NCBI RefSeq assembly: GCF_001650195.1
Contig: NZ_LXYR01000016.1
Coordinates: 37,560 to 101,559 of the forward strand
Direction: 5' to 3'
From: Phormidesmis priestleyi BC1401
GTDB taxonomy: Bacteria > Cyanobacteriota > Cyanobacteriia > Leptolyngbyales > Leptolyngbyaceae
DNA: 64,000 nucleotides
The position numbers and the translations under genes are program-made. Each line of letters starts with the position of its first letter. Within the stretch, counting starts at the first letter, position 1. This document shows, piece after piece, positions 46,626 through 53,512 of the stretch. Below the pieces are notes generated by a model. It made no database searches. It was not told the origin of the DNA and worked only from the letters and a program-made list of their open reading frames with translations.

Positions 46626-48710
46626 ATGACTCTCGACCCCATTTCTACCGGAATTGCTCTAGAAATCGGCAAAATTGTTCTTAAGACGGTGTGGGAAGGG
46701 GGCGGCAAAGTCGCGGGAATGCTTGGCAGGACAGTAGACAAAGCGACCCAAAATCTAGTATTTCAAGCCTCTCAGAAATATGTCGAGAATTATGAGAAGC
46801 GTCACGGCATTCTCAAAGTGTTGGGGATGCGAGAACCTGTGTCACTAGAGAGTGTGTATGCAGCCGTGCAGTTTTTAGACGATCGAGCCTTACAACAGTT
46901 TGAGTCGGTGCAAGCGCTCGAAGAAACCTATCGACTCGCGGCAGGTCGCAGTTTTCAGGGCAAGGATTGCCCCAAGCAAGAAGGGTTAAAGGTCGCGAAC
47001 GAAAAGCAATATTTGATGGTGTTGGGCGGACCTGGAGCCGGGAAATCGACCTTTTTGCGGCGCATGGGCTTAGAAGCGCTGAAAGGAAACAAAGGAGCCT
47101 ATAAACCGGGCTACATCCCGGTGTTTGTTGACCTGAAAGTGTTTAACAAAGGGGAAATCAACATTGAGAAGACCATCGCCGAAGAGTTTCGCATCTGTGG
47201 CTTCCCGTCGCCCGAAGAATCGACGCAAAAACTTTTGCAGCAGGGCAAGCTGTTAGTCTTGCTCGATGGCTTAGATGAAGTGGCAACCGATCGGATGAAT
47301 GAAGCGATCAGCCAGATTCAAAACTTTGTCGATGCTCACAAGCAAAACCGCTACATTGCATCGTGTCGGGTGGCAGCTTATCGTCATAACTTTCGGTTAT
47401 TTACCGATGTGGCGATGGCAGATTTTGACGATGTTCAGATCAAACAGTTTATTGACAACTGGTTTCGTCGAGAACCCGACATCGCCCAAGATTGTTGGCA
47501 AAAATTAAACAGCGACGATCACACCGCCGCTAAAGAACTGACTCAAACGCCGTTGCTGCTGACGTTGGTTTGTTTGTTGTATGAACGATCGCGCAAGTTT
47601 CCCACGAATCGATCAACGCTTTATGAACGGGCGCTGCGAGTGTTGCTCGAAGAATGGGCAGCCGAGAAGGGCATTCCGCAAGACGACCTCTATAAAGGGC
47701 TAGACACCAAGCGCAAAGAGATGATGCTGGCAGAAATTGCCTATGATAGCTTTCAGCAAAATCGATTGTTCTCCACTCGTCGCGAAGTTGCCGACCAAAT
47801 TGAGCAACTGTTAAAAGAAATATTGCCCGATGAAAAGGGCGTAGATGGGTTGAAGGTGCTGCGAAGTATTGAAGTGCAGCACGGTATCTTGGTAGAACGG
47901 GCAGACGGAATTTACTCGTTCTCGCATTTGACTCTGCAAGAATATTTGACCGCGCAGCATATTGACGACCAGCGACAGATTGAGAAATTGGTAACAGAAC
48001 ACCTAACTGAGCGCCGTTGGAAGGAAGTTTTTATCTTGGTTGCGGGGCTAATGCGCGGCGGAGCCGATGAACTGCTGTTGACGATGGAGAAAGAAGCTCA
48101 GACCTACCTCAACACACCCAAATTAAAAGCTTTAATAACGTGGGCAGACCAAGCAACGACAGGTTCAACAGGAGACTCTAAGCCTGCGGCTAAACGAACG
48201 GCAGCGGTCTTTCTCGCCCTCGCCCTCGCCCTCGCCCTCGCCCGTGACCTCGCCTTCGCCCTCGCTCTCGCCCTCGCCCTCGCCCGTGACCTCGCCCTCG
48301 CCCGTGACCTCGCCCTCGCCCTTGCCCGCGACCTCGACCTCGACCTCGACCGCGCCCTCGCTCTCGACCGCGCCCGCGCCCTCGCCCGCGCTTTTGAAAA
48401 AACAAAAGTCTTTAAATCTGTAAACTTTGTTGTGTTAATCGTTCGCCTAGAAGCCCTGAAAGCTCAGATTCCCGGCAACAGCCAATCTGTCGAAGTCCGC
48501 CGTGCCTTTCGCGATAAAGTTCTGCAAACCTGGTACAACGCCCTCAATCTAAATTCAGAATTAGTTGATTTATCTGAAGCAGAAGCTAAAGCTTTAGAGA
48601 ACTATTTCTATGCAAACTGGCTGATGGTGCAGTGCAGACAAGCCGCCGTGCGAGTGTCGCCCACAACCTGGGCAGGCATTGAAGACCGCATGGTGACGGT
48701 GAGAGACTAA
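46626..48710 (+). CDS. NACHT-domain NTPase (bacterial NLR-like)
   Basis: 694 residues from ATG 46626; a TTG at 46614 is an alternative. An N-terminal helical region (~1-120) is followed by NACHT with Walker A LGGPGAGKSTFLRR (~134) and Walker B LLVLLDGLDEV (~210), then DIAQDCWQKL and SHLTLQEYLTAQ, typical of NACHT winged-helix parts. Residues ~528-588 are a low-complexity run of ALALAR/DLALARDLDLD encoded by a hexanucleotide microsatellite. A C-terminal alpha/beta domain (~595-690) follows. Bacterial NACHT proteins include antiphage defence proteins. The toxin-antitoxin pair and repeats nearby fit a defence or accessory island. The effector activity is not identifiable. Confidence 0.9.
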   Translation: MTLDPISTGIALEIGKIVLKTVWEGGGKVAGMLGRTVDKATQNLVFQASQKYVENYEKRHGILKVLGMREPVSLESVYAAVQFLDDRALQQFESVQALEETYRLAAGRSFQGKDCPKQEGLKVANEKQYLMVLGGPGAGKSTFLRRMGLEALKGNKGAYKPGYIPVFVDLKVFNKGEINIEKTIAEEFRICGFPSPEESTQKLLQQGKLLVLLDGLDEVATDRMNEAISQIQNFVDAHKQNRYIASCRVAAYRHNFRLFTDVAMADFDDVQIKQFIDNWFRREPDIAQDCWQKLNSDDHTAAKELTQTPLLLTLVCLLYERSRKFPTNRSTLYERALRVLLEEWAAEKGIPQDDLYKGLDTKRKEMMLAEIAYDSFQQNRLFSTRREVADQIEQLLKEILPDEKGVDGLKVLRSIEVQHGILVERADGIYSFSHLTLQEYLTAQHIDDQRQIEKLVTEHLTERRWKEVFILVAGLMRGGADELLLTMEKEAQTYLNTPKLKALITWADQATTGSTGDSKPAAKRTAAVFLALALALALARDLAFALALALALARDLALARDLALALARDLDLDLDRALALDRARALARAFEKTKVFKSVNFVVLIVRLEALKAQIPGNSQSVEVRRAFRDKVLQTWYNALNLNSELVDLSEAEAKALENYFYANWLMVQCRQAAVRVSPTTWAGIEDRMVTVRD
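48212..48392 (+). repeat. In-frame hexanucleotide microsatellite (CTCGCC-like) in the NACHT gene
   Basis: About thirty units of CTCGCC and variants (CGTGAC, CTCGAC, CGCGCC). The period of 6 keeps the frame, giving alternating Ala-Leu, Arg-Asp and Asp-Leu pairs. Base composition is far more GC-rich than the flanking gene. Confidence 0.93.
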
Positions 48711-48715
48711 ACGGT

Positions 48716-48967
48716 CTGGCGAGATCTCTCGCTGCGATTCTGTCCCGCCCGTGAATGGAATTCCGGGCTAGCCTTGCGAAGTCCGTTGAAACGGACTGGA
48801 TACCTCAAACCCTCTTCTAGTCCCTTGAGTGGACTTCGCACTGTTAGACCGTGATTTTCAATCACGGGCGGATGAGCAGCGCAGCGAAGAGTTTTAAGCC
48901 ATGCCCTAACGGTTGAGGAATGAGGGAATGGTTACTCTTCATCAATGGAATCGTCTCGATCGTCGTC
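48716..48967. repeat. Structured ~250-bp repeat element, copy A
   Basis: Nearly identical to copy B at 49826-50077 (offset ~1110 bp). Nested inverted repeats: CCGCCCGTGA with TCACGGGCGG; GCGAAGTCC with GGACTTCGC; AGTCCGTTGAAACGGACT; CCGTGATTTTCAATCACGG. The right ~37 bp reproduce the last codons (DDRDDSIDEE) of the minus-strand gene at 50042-50302. There is no ORF of its own. It lies between the NACHT gene and the toxin-antitoxin pair. Confidence 0.85.
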
Positions 48968-49057
48968 AAAAGATAACGAGTGTCACCAGAATCTTGAGGT
49001 TAGGTAATGAGCGATCGGCATTACCATAAGACCATATTTCATATTGCCAGTGCAGTT

Positions 49058-49333
49058 ATGAACCTAGCAACTAGACACGTTAGCATCAAAGACTTTGAGC
49101 AGAACCCCAACCGTTATCTGTTAAGCAATCAACCGATTCAAGTTGAAGAAAACGGTGAGATTATTGGCGTTTACTATCCTAAGAAGCGCAAGAGCAAAGA
49201 GGAGCTTGACAAACTGATTACTAGATTTGAGCAAGCGACCGAAGCCCTTTTAGAAGATTCTGGGTTGACTAGAGAAGAACTTGCCGACCTCCTAGACTTG
49301 AAAAAACCATTTCCCTATGAAGCTGATTGTTGA
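49058..49333 (+). CDS. Antitoxin-like protein of a PIN toxin-antitoxin pair
   Basis: 91 residues from ATG 49058 (MNLATRHVSIKDFEQNP); an upstream ATG at 49007 adds 17 residues. The N-terminal Phd/DUF-like part (IQVEENGEIIGVYYPKKRKS) would bind DNA, and the acidic helical C-terminus (FEQATEALLEDSGLTREEL) would bind the toxin. The gene overlaps the PIN gene by 17 bp, the normal arrangement of type II modules. Confidence 0.78.
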   Translation: MNLATRHVSIKDFEQNPNRYLLSNQPIQVEENGEIIGVYYPKKRKSKEELDKLITRFEQATEALLEDSGLTREELADLLDLKKPFPYEADC

Positions 49334-49748
49334 TGCCAATATTTTGGTGGGGGAGCTATTGAGGCTGAGAGGTCGGGCACTAATCGCCCATCCCACGTTA
49401 GAGCTACTGATTAGCCAAAAAGTTGCAGAAGAAGCTGACCATGAGCTTCAAAAACGAATTCGAGTCATGGTGAGACAAAATCGATTTTCTGCGGAACATG
49501 GAGAGCAGTTTTTCGCAGTTGCCCAAGACTTGCTTGAAAGCAGTATTCAAATCGTTCCCTATGCTGCTTATGGCAACGTTGAATCTGAAGCGAGAAGACG
49601 CATTCCTAGAGATTCTGACGATTGGCACACGGTTGCTCTGGCGCTACAGACAGATGCTTCAATCTGGACGCAGGACTGTGATTTTCTCGGTTGTGGTTGC
49701 CCCACCTGGACGACGGAAACGCTGCTTTTACAATTACAATCCGTTTGA
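49317..49748 (+). CDS. PIN-domain ribonuclease toxin (VapC/PilT-like)
   Basis: 143 residues of PIN fold. Acidic metal ligands are seen at the N-terminus (MKLIVDANILVGELLRL, Asp 6), in RDSDDWHTVALAL (~residues 100-112) and in IWTQDCDFLGCG (~118). Such toxins cleave specific RNAs unless neutralised by the antitoxin encoded immediately upstream. The module is flanked on both sides by copies of a structured repeat. Confidence 0.85.
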   Translation: MKLIVDANILVGELLRLRGRALIAHPTLELLISQKVAEEADHELQKRIRVMVRQNRFSAEHGEQFFAVAQDLLESSIQIVPYAAYGNVESEARRRIPRDSDDWHTVALALQTDASIWTQDCDFLGCGCPTWTTETLLLQLQSV

Positions 49749-49762
49749 ATTTTAGCGATTCT

Positions 49763-49815
49763 CACTCTTCATCAATTGAGTCGTCGTCGATCGTCCCACC
49801 CAAAATACTTTTGCT
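49763..49815 (-). pseudogene. Remnant of the 3' end of the 86-aa gene
   Basis: The minus strand reads KSILGGTIDDDSIDEE and stop, matching the last codons of the intact gene at 50042-50302 (KSILGGTIDDDRDDSIDEE) with three codons missing. It abuts repeat copy B on its left side. Together with the tail inside copy A, three copies of this 3' end are present. Confidence 0.75.
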
Positions 49816-49825
49816 TCACTTATTG

Positions 49826-50077
49826 TTCGGCAAGATCTCTCGCTGCGATTCTGACCCGCCCCAGATTGAAATCGGGGCTAGCCTTGCGAAGTCCGTTGAA
49901 ACGAACTGGATGCCTCAAACCCTCTTCTAGTCCCTTGAGTGGACTTCGCACTGTTAGACCGTGATTTTCAATCACGGGCGGATGAGCAACGCAGCAAAGA
50001 GTTTTAAGCCACGCCCTAACGGTTGAGGAATGAGAGAATGGTTACTCTTCATCAATGGAATCGTCCCGATCGTCGTC
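49826..50077. repeat. Structured ~250-bp repeat element, copy B
   Basis: The second copy of the element at 48716, with the same nested inverted repeats. Some arms carry substitutions (GTTGAAACGAACT instead of GTTGAAACGGACT). Its right end runs into the 3' end of the 86-aa minus-strand gene. Confidence 0.85.
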
Positions 50078-50302
50078 GATCGTCCCACCCAAAATACTTT
50101 TAACTAACTCATCAACAGTGATACCCCGCTTCTGAGCCATATACTCCAACATCGTTGCAACTTCAGCTTTCTGCTCTGCAACTCCGACACTAATTAAAGC
50201 CGCCGCTTGACTTGCCCTGCTGCGACCATACAGCCATGCCAAAATGGTCAGCCAGTCATCATCATGTTCACCCAATGGCGGCAATGTAATTCTCTTCGTC
50301 AT
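50042..50302 (-). CDS. Small protein of unknown function, 86 aa
   Basis: The protein starts MTKRITLPPLGEHDDDWLTI, then LAWLYGRSRASQAAALISVG, a helical middle (AEQKAEVATMLEYMAQKRGI) and a strongly acidic end DDDRDDSIDEE. It is soluble, possibly helical, and no family is recognised. Fragments of its 3' end occur twice more in the preceding 1.1 kb, so the gene took part in the local duplications. Confidence 0.65.
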   Translation of the reverse strand: MTKRITLPPLGEHDDDWLTILAWLYGRSRASQAAALISVGVAEQKAEVATMLEYMAQKRGITVDELVKSILGGTIDDDRDDSIDEE

Positions 50303-50462
50303 AGTTTGACTACACGATTCCTGTCTAACGAACCGAATATGCGCTCATCTGTGTGTTTCTGATTTCGATTGACACAGATGTGCACATCGCGATAATATTC
50401 AAGCAAGCGAAAAGCTAGTGCGTCCCGTGGAAAGTTCAGCACTGGCTAAAGCTCCAAACTCA

Positions 50463-50669
50463 ATGGAGACACTCATCATTATGCCCTATCGAGACCGCCT
50501 CAATAGGTGGTTAGTCGTGCGATCGCTTCCCAATATGCAGCGCATCATCGTCGCTCGTTGTCGCAACCGCTCCGATGCTGATGGATATTTACACATCTTG
50601 CGACGACTCATCCCCGACGGCACCTTTATCGTCGTGTTTGATGGTGATACCGATTCTAGCGAGGTCTAG
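50463..50669 (+). CDS. Small conserved hypothetical protein
   Basis: 68 residues from ATG 50463 (METLIIMPYRDRLNRWLVVR); GTG 50418 is an alternative. The pattern WLVVRSLPNMQRIIVARCRN, then RSDADGYLHILRRLIPDG and FIVVFDGD looks like a compact alpha/beta protein repeated in many cyanobacterial genomes. Function unknown. Confidence 0.6.
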   Translation: METLIIMPYRDRLNRWLVVRSLPNMQRIIVARCRNRSDADGYLHILRRLIPDGTFIVVFDGDTDSSEV

Positions 50670-50721
50670 GTGCTTAAGGAACTTGCGCAAAACTAGAATC
50701 CCTCGCTTCGGTGTCTGGGCT

Positions 50722-50989
50722 TCGACTGTGCTCAACTCGTGAACGACACTTGGAAACTCATGAACGACACTTGGGAACTCGCGATCGACTCTTGGGAACT
50801 CGCGATCGACTCTTGGGAACTCGCGAACAACGTTTGGGAACCCATGAACGACTTCGCTCAACTCACGGACGAGTCTAATCAACTCACGAACGAGTCTAAT
50901 CAACTCATGAATGAGTCTAGTCAACTCATGAACGAGTCTAACCAACTCATAGACGAGTCTAATCAACTCACGAACGAGTCTAATCAACC
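50722..50989. repeat. 21-bp tandem repeat array
   Basis: About thirteen 21-bp units, in two sub-families: cgatcgactcttgggaactc (left) and acgagtctaatcaactca (right). All share an aactc end with the 21-mers of the 46314 array. Both strands stay open; the plus strand reads NESNQLT/IDSWELA heptads and the minus strand LIRLVRE/FPRVDRE heptads. There is no convincing gene context. Confidence 0.88.
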
Positions 50990-51053
50990 TATTATTAACT
51001 TGGCAATCATTAAGATTGCACCCAGCTTTGTCACGTCGATTCAGTCAGCTTCT

Positions 51054-51158
51054 GCCCCCTAAATCCCCCATTCTGGGGGACTTTGAGCGAGGCAGAATTG
51101 CAGAGTTCAAGCCATTTCTCCCATTCAAAGTCCCCCAATTTTGGGGGATTTAGGGGGC
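51054..51158. mobile_element. MITE-like palindromic element (GCCCCCTAAATCCCCCA ends)
   Basis: 105 bp. GCCCCCTAAATCCCCCA...TGGGGGACTTTGA at the left is mirrored by TCAAAGTCCCCCA...TGGGGGATTTAGGGGGC at the right, giving ~30-bp inverted termini. No ORF. It is unrelated in sequence to the CCCTCACCC family. Confidence 0.75.
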
Positions 51159-51271
51159 GAAAGAGTTCTGCAACGACTGATCGATCGTTGCCGGGTTAAT
51201 GGCAGAATATTGAGGGTTGAGCGAAGCCGAAGCCCGATCGGGGGTTGATTCAATTCGATCGTCTCCCGTCA

Positions 51272-51889
51272 TCAGGCAGTCGGCACCGCATAATAAATGA
51301 TCGCGAGAAACTGAATCGGCAACTCAATCAGCCTCTCAGGACCGTGAGGAACCTCACCCCGAAAGCTCAACGAATCTCCCGGCTCCAATAAATACGTGTG
51401 GATTCCGTGGCGATATTCCAGCTTGCCTTGCAGCATATAGATAAACTCGATGCCGGGATGCTCAAACGTGGGGAAGACCTCAGACGCATCATCCATCGTG
51501 ATCAAAAACGGCTCAAACACCTTCGTCGGACCCTGATCGTATGCCAACAAATGGTAAGTGTGTCCGCGCTTCGTGCCGCGCCTCACAACTTCCATCCCGT
51601 CGCCTTGTTTGACAAGCTGTGCGCCGCCTGCTGGCATATTGTAATTGCGAAATAGCGTCGAGAGCGACACCCCTAACGCACTCGCCAACTTCCCGATCGT
51701 CTCCAAGCTCGTCGCCGTTTGAGCGTTTTCAATTTTTGACAACATCCCGCGAGAGATGCTCACCTGTTCCGCGACCTCCGCGATCGTCAGCCCATGTTTT
51801 TGCCGCAACTCTCGAATGGCATTGCCTAAATATCGCTCTAAAGAGCTGCTAGAAGAGACTTCTGTGCTTTTTGCTGCGGCTTCTGTCAT
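51272..51889 (-). CDS. XRE-family regulator with C-terminal cupin domain
   Basis: 205 residues from the ATG ending at 51889 (MTEAAAKSTEVSSS). The helix-turn-helix (residues ~18-75: LRQKHGLTIAEVAEQVSISR, GMLSKIENAQTATSLETIGK) is followed by a cupin_2 domain with HPGIEFIYMLQGKLEY and LEPGDSLSFRGEVPHGPE (~135-190), which probably senses a small molecule. It is transcribed away from the methylamine-pathway operon; regulators of this type control amine and amino-acid catabolism genes. A palindrome overlaps the operon's leader. Confidence 0.92.
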   Translation of the reverse strand: MTEAAAKSTEVSSSSSLERYLGNAIRELRQKHGLTIAEVAEQVSISRGMLSKIENAQTATSLETIGKLASALGVSLSTLFRNYNMPAGGAQLVKQGDGMEVVRRGTKRGHTYHLLAYDQGPTKVFEPFLITMDDASEVFPTFEHPGIEFIYMLQGKLEYRHGIHTYLLEPGDSLSFRGEVPHGPERLIELPIQFLAIIYYAVPTA

Positions 51890-51977
51890 GGTGATAGCTC
51901 TCGATCGTCTCGCTGAATCTGAATCATAGCAAGAAACTTTGTTGACACTCATGAAACTTCGAGCCATGATGTTTACT

Positions 51978-51999
51978 TAAGTTTTCTAGTGAGAACTTA
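51978..51999. promoter_or_regulatory. Candidate operator: 22-bp imperfect palindrome
   Basis: TAAGTTTTC and GAGAACTTA flank a TAGT centre; the arms match at eight of nine positions. It lies between the divergent regulator and the operon, 11 bp upstream of the first start codon and directly before the ribosome site AGGAG, well placed for repression by the XRE protein. Confidence 0.55.
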
Positions 52000-52010
52000 C
52001 AGGAGTTGTC

Positions 52011-53252
52011 ATGCCGTTTCGTCTCTTAAAATTCGCTCTGTCGAAAGACCATCCCGAACCGCGAATGTTTCGCCAGCCCGATCGCTTAAAGTCAAGCTAT
52101 GACGCAGTGATCATTGGTGGTGGCGGACACGGATTGGCAGCCGCCTATTATTTAGCACGCGACCATGATATGAAAAATATCGCTGTGCTAGAGAAAGGCT
52201 ACATCGGCGGCGGCAACACTGGACGCAACACAACGATTATCCGATCGAACTATCTCACCCCAGAAGGCGTAAAATTCTACGATGAATCAGTGCGACTCTG
52301 GCAAGACTTATCCCAAGACTTCGATCTAAACCTGTTCTACTCCAATCGCGGACACTTCACGCTGGCACACACAGACGCATCACTTAGAACCATGCGCTGG
52401 CGAGCAGAAGTCAACAAACATTTTGGTATTGATAGTGAACTCGTCGATCCCGCTGAAGTGCAAAAAGCTTGCCCGATGATGGATATGACCTGCGGAGGTC
52501 ACGCCCCAATTTTGGGGGCGCTCTATCACGCTCCCGGCAGCATTGCCCGTCACGATGCAGTGGCGTGGGGCTACGGTCGCGGAGCCGATTTGCGCGGAGT
52601 CGAGATTCATCAACAAACCGAAGTATTAGGGATTCAAATCGAGTCCGATCGCGTCACCGGAATCGAGACTTCCCACGGCACGATTTCAACGCCTCGCGTC
52701 TTGTGTGCGGTCGCCGGATCTACGCCGCGAATTCTGGATCTAGTCGGGTTACGATCGCCGATCTATATTCATCCTCTACAGGCGATGGTCAGCGAACCGA
52801 TGAAGCCGTGGCTTGACCCGATTATTGTCTCTGGCAGTCTGCACGTTTATGTCAGCCAAACAGCGCGAGGAGAATTAGTCATGGGTGCCTCGCTTGATCC
52901 TTACGAACTACATTCCACGCGATCGACGCTCGATTTTGCCGAAGGACTTGCCGCCCATATGCTAGAGCTATTTCCGTTTTTGTCTCACGTCAAAGTGGTG
53001 CGCCAATGGGCAGGTATGGCAGACATGACCCCCGATTTTGCACCGATTATGGGCAAGACTTCGATCGAGGGGTTTTATCTCGATTCGGGTTGGGGCACTT
53101 GGGGGTTTAAAGCAACGCCCGTGTGCGGCAAAACGATGGCGTATACGGTGGCGCACGATCGCAATCATGATCTCATTGAAGACTTCTCGCTGTCCCGATT
53201 TGAGAATTACGAATTGGTTGGTGAAAAAGGCGCAGCGTCCGTGGGGCATTAA
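52011..53252 (+). CDS. mgdA: N-methylglutamate dehydrogenase subunit A (sarcosine oxidase beta-like)
   Basis: 413 residues homologous to the beta subunit of heterotetrameric sarcosine oxidase. The FAD-binding motif is VIIGGGGHGLAAAYYLARD (~residue 30) and GGGNTGRNTTIIRSNYL follows. The C-terminal flavin-contact region is MADMTPDFAPIMGKT and GFYLDSGWGTWGFK. In the N-methylglutamate pathway this subunit oxidises the N-methyl C-N bond to give glutamate and formaldehyde (or a folate-bound C1 unit). AGGAG lies 6 bp before the ATG. It is followed after 2 bp by the delta subunit. Read alone it would be called soxB; the gmaS and mgsABC neighbours favour mgdA. Confidence 0.85.
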   Translation: MPFRLLKFALSKDHPEPRMFRQPDRLKSSYDAVIIGGGGHGLAAAYYLARDHDMKNIAVLEKGYIGGGNTGRNTTIIRSNYLTPEGVKFYDESVRLWQDLSQDFDLNLFYSNRGHFTLAHTDASLRTMRWRAEVNKHFGIDSELVDPAEVQKACPMMDMTCGGHAPILGALYHAPGSIARHDAVAWGYGRGADLRGVEIHQQTEVLGIQIESDRVTGIETSHGTISTPRVLCAVAGSTPRILDLVGLRSPIYIHPLQAMVSEPMKPWLDPIIVSGSLHVYVSQTARGELVMGASLDPYELHSTRSTLDFAEGLAAHMLELFPFLSHVKVVRQWAGMADMTPDFAPIMGKTSIEGFYLDSGWGTWGFKATPVCGKTMAYTVAHDRNHDLIEDFSLSRFENYELVGEKGAASVGH

Positions 53253-53254
53253 CC

Positions 53255-53512
53255 ATGAAACTTATGACTTGTCCGGTGAATGGGGCGCGATCGATTTCAG
53301 AGTTTGTGTGTGCGGGAGAAGTGCGACCAATACCTGACCCAAACACTACAAATGATCTGGCTTGGGGAGCCTTTGTGTTTCATTGCAACGGTGCCGCAGG
53401 AATCAAACAGGAATGGTGGTGTCACACGCCGAGCGACACCTGGTTTATCGCAGAACGCAACACGCAAACCGACGAAATTTTACGCACCTATCTATGGGGT
53501 GAAGTCGCATGA
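53255..53512 (+). CDS. mgdB: N-methylglutamate dehydrogenase subunit B (sarcosine oxidase delta-like)
   Basis: 85 residues, the size of SoxD. Typical landmarks are ISEFVCAGEVR, a W/H region (EWWCHTPSDTWFIAERNT) and TDEILRTYLWG. The N-terminal zinc motif, CPxCG in well-studied SoxD, reads CPVNG here, so the second cysteine is Asn; other cysteines (positions 19, 45, 56) may compensate or zinc may be absent. The stop overlaps the next ATG (ATGA at 53509). Confidence 0.85.
   Translation: MKLMTCPVNGARSISEFVCAGEVRPIPDPNTTNDLAWGAFVFHCNGAAGIKQEWWCHTPSDTWFIAERNTQTDEILRTYLWGEVA

Noticed and set aside
48190..48405. Minus-strand Arg/Gly-rich open frame
   Set aside because: It is the shadow of the hexanucleotide microsatellite; the plus-strand NACHT frame runs through it intact.
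50589..50987. 132-aa minus-strand heptad protein (LIRLVRE units)
   Set aside because: The frame is open because of the 21-bp period and its C-terminal third overlaps a better plus-strand small gene; kept only as part of the repeat-array observation.
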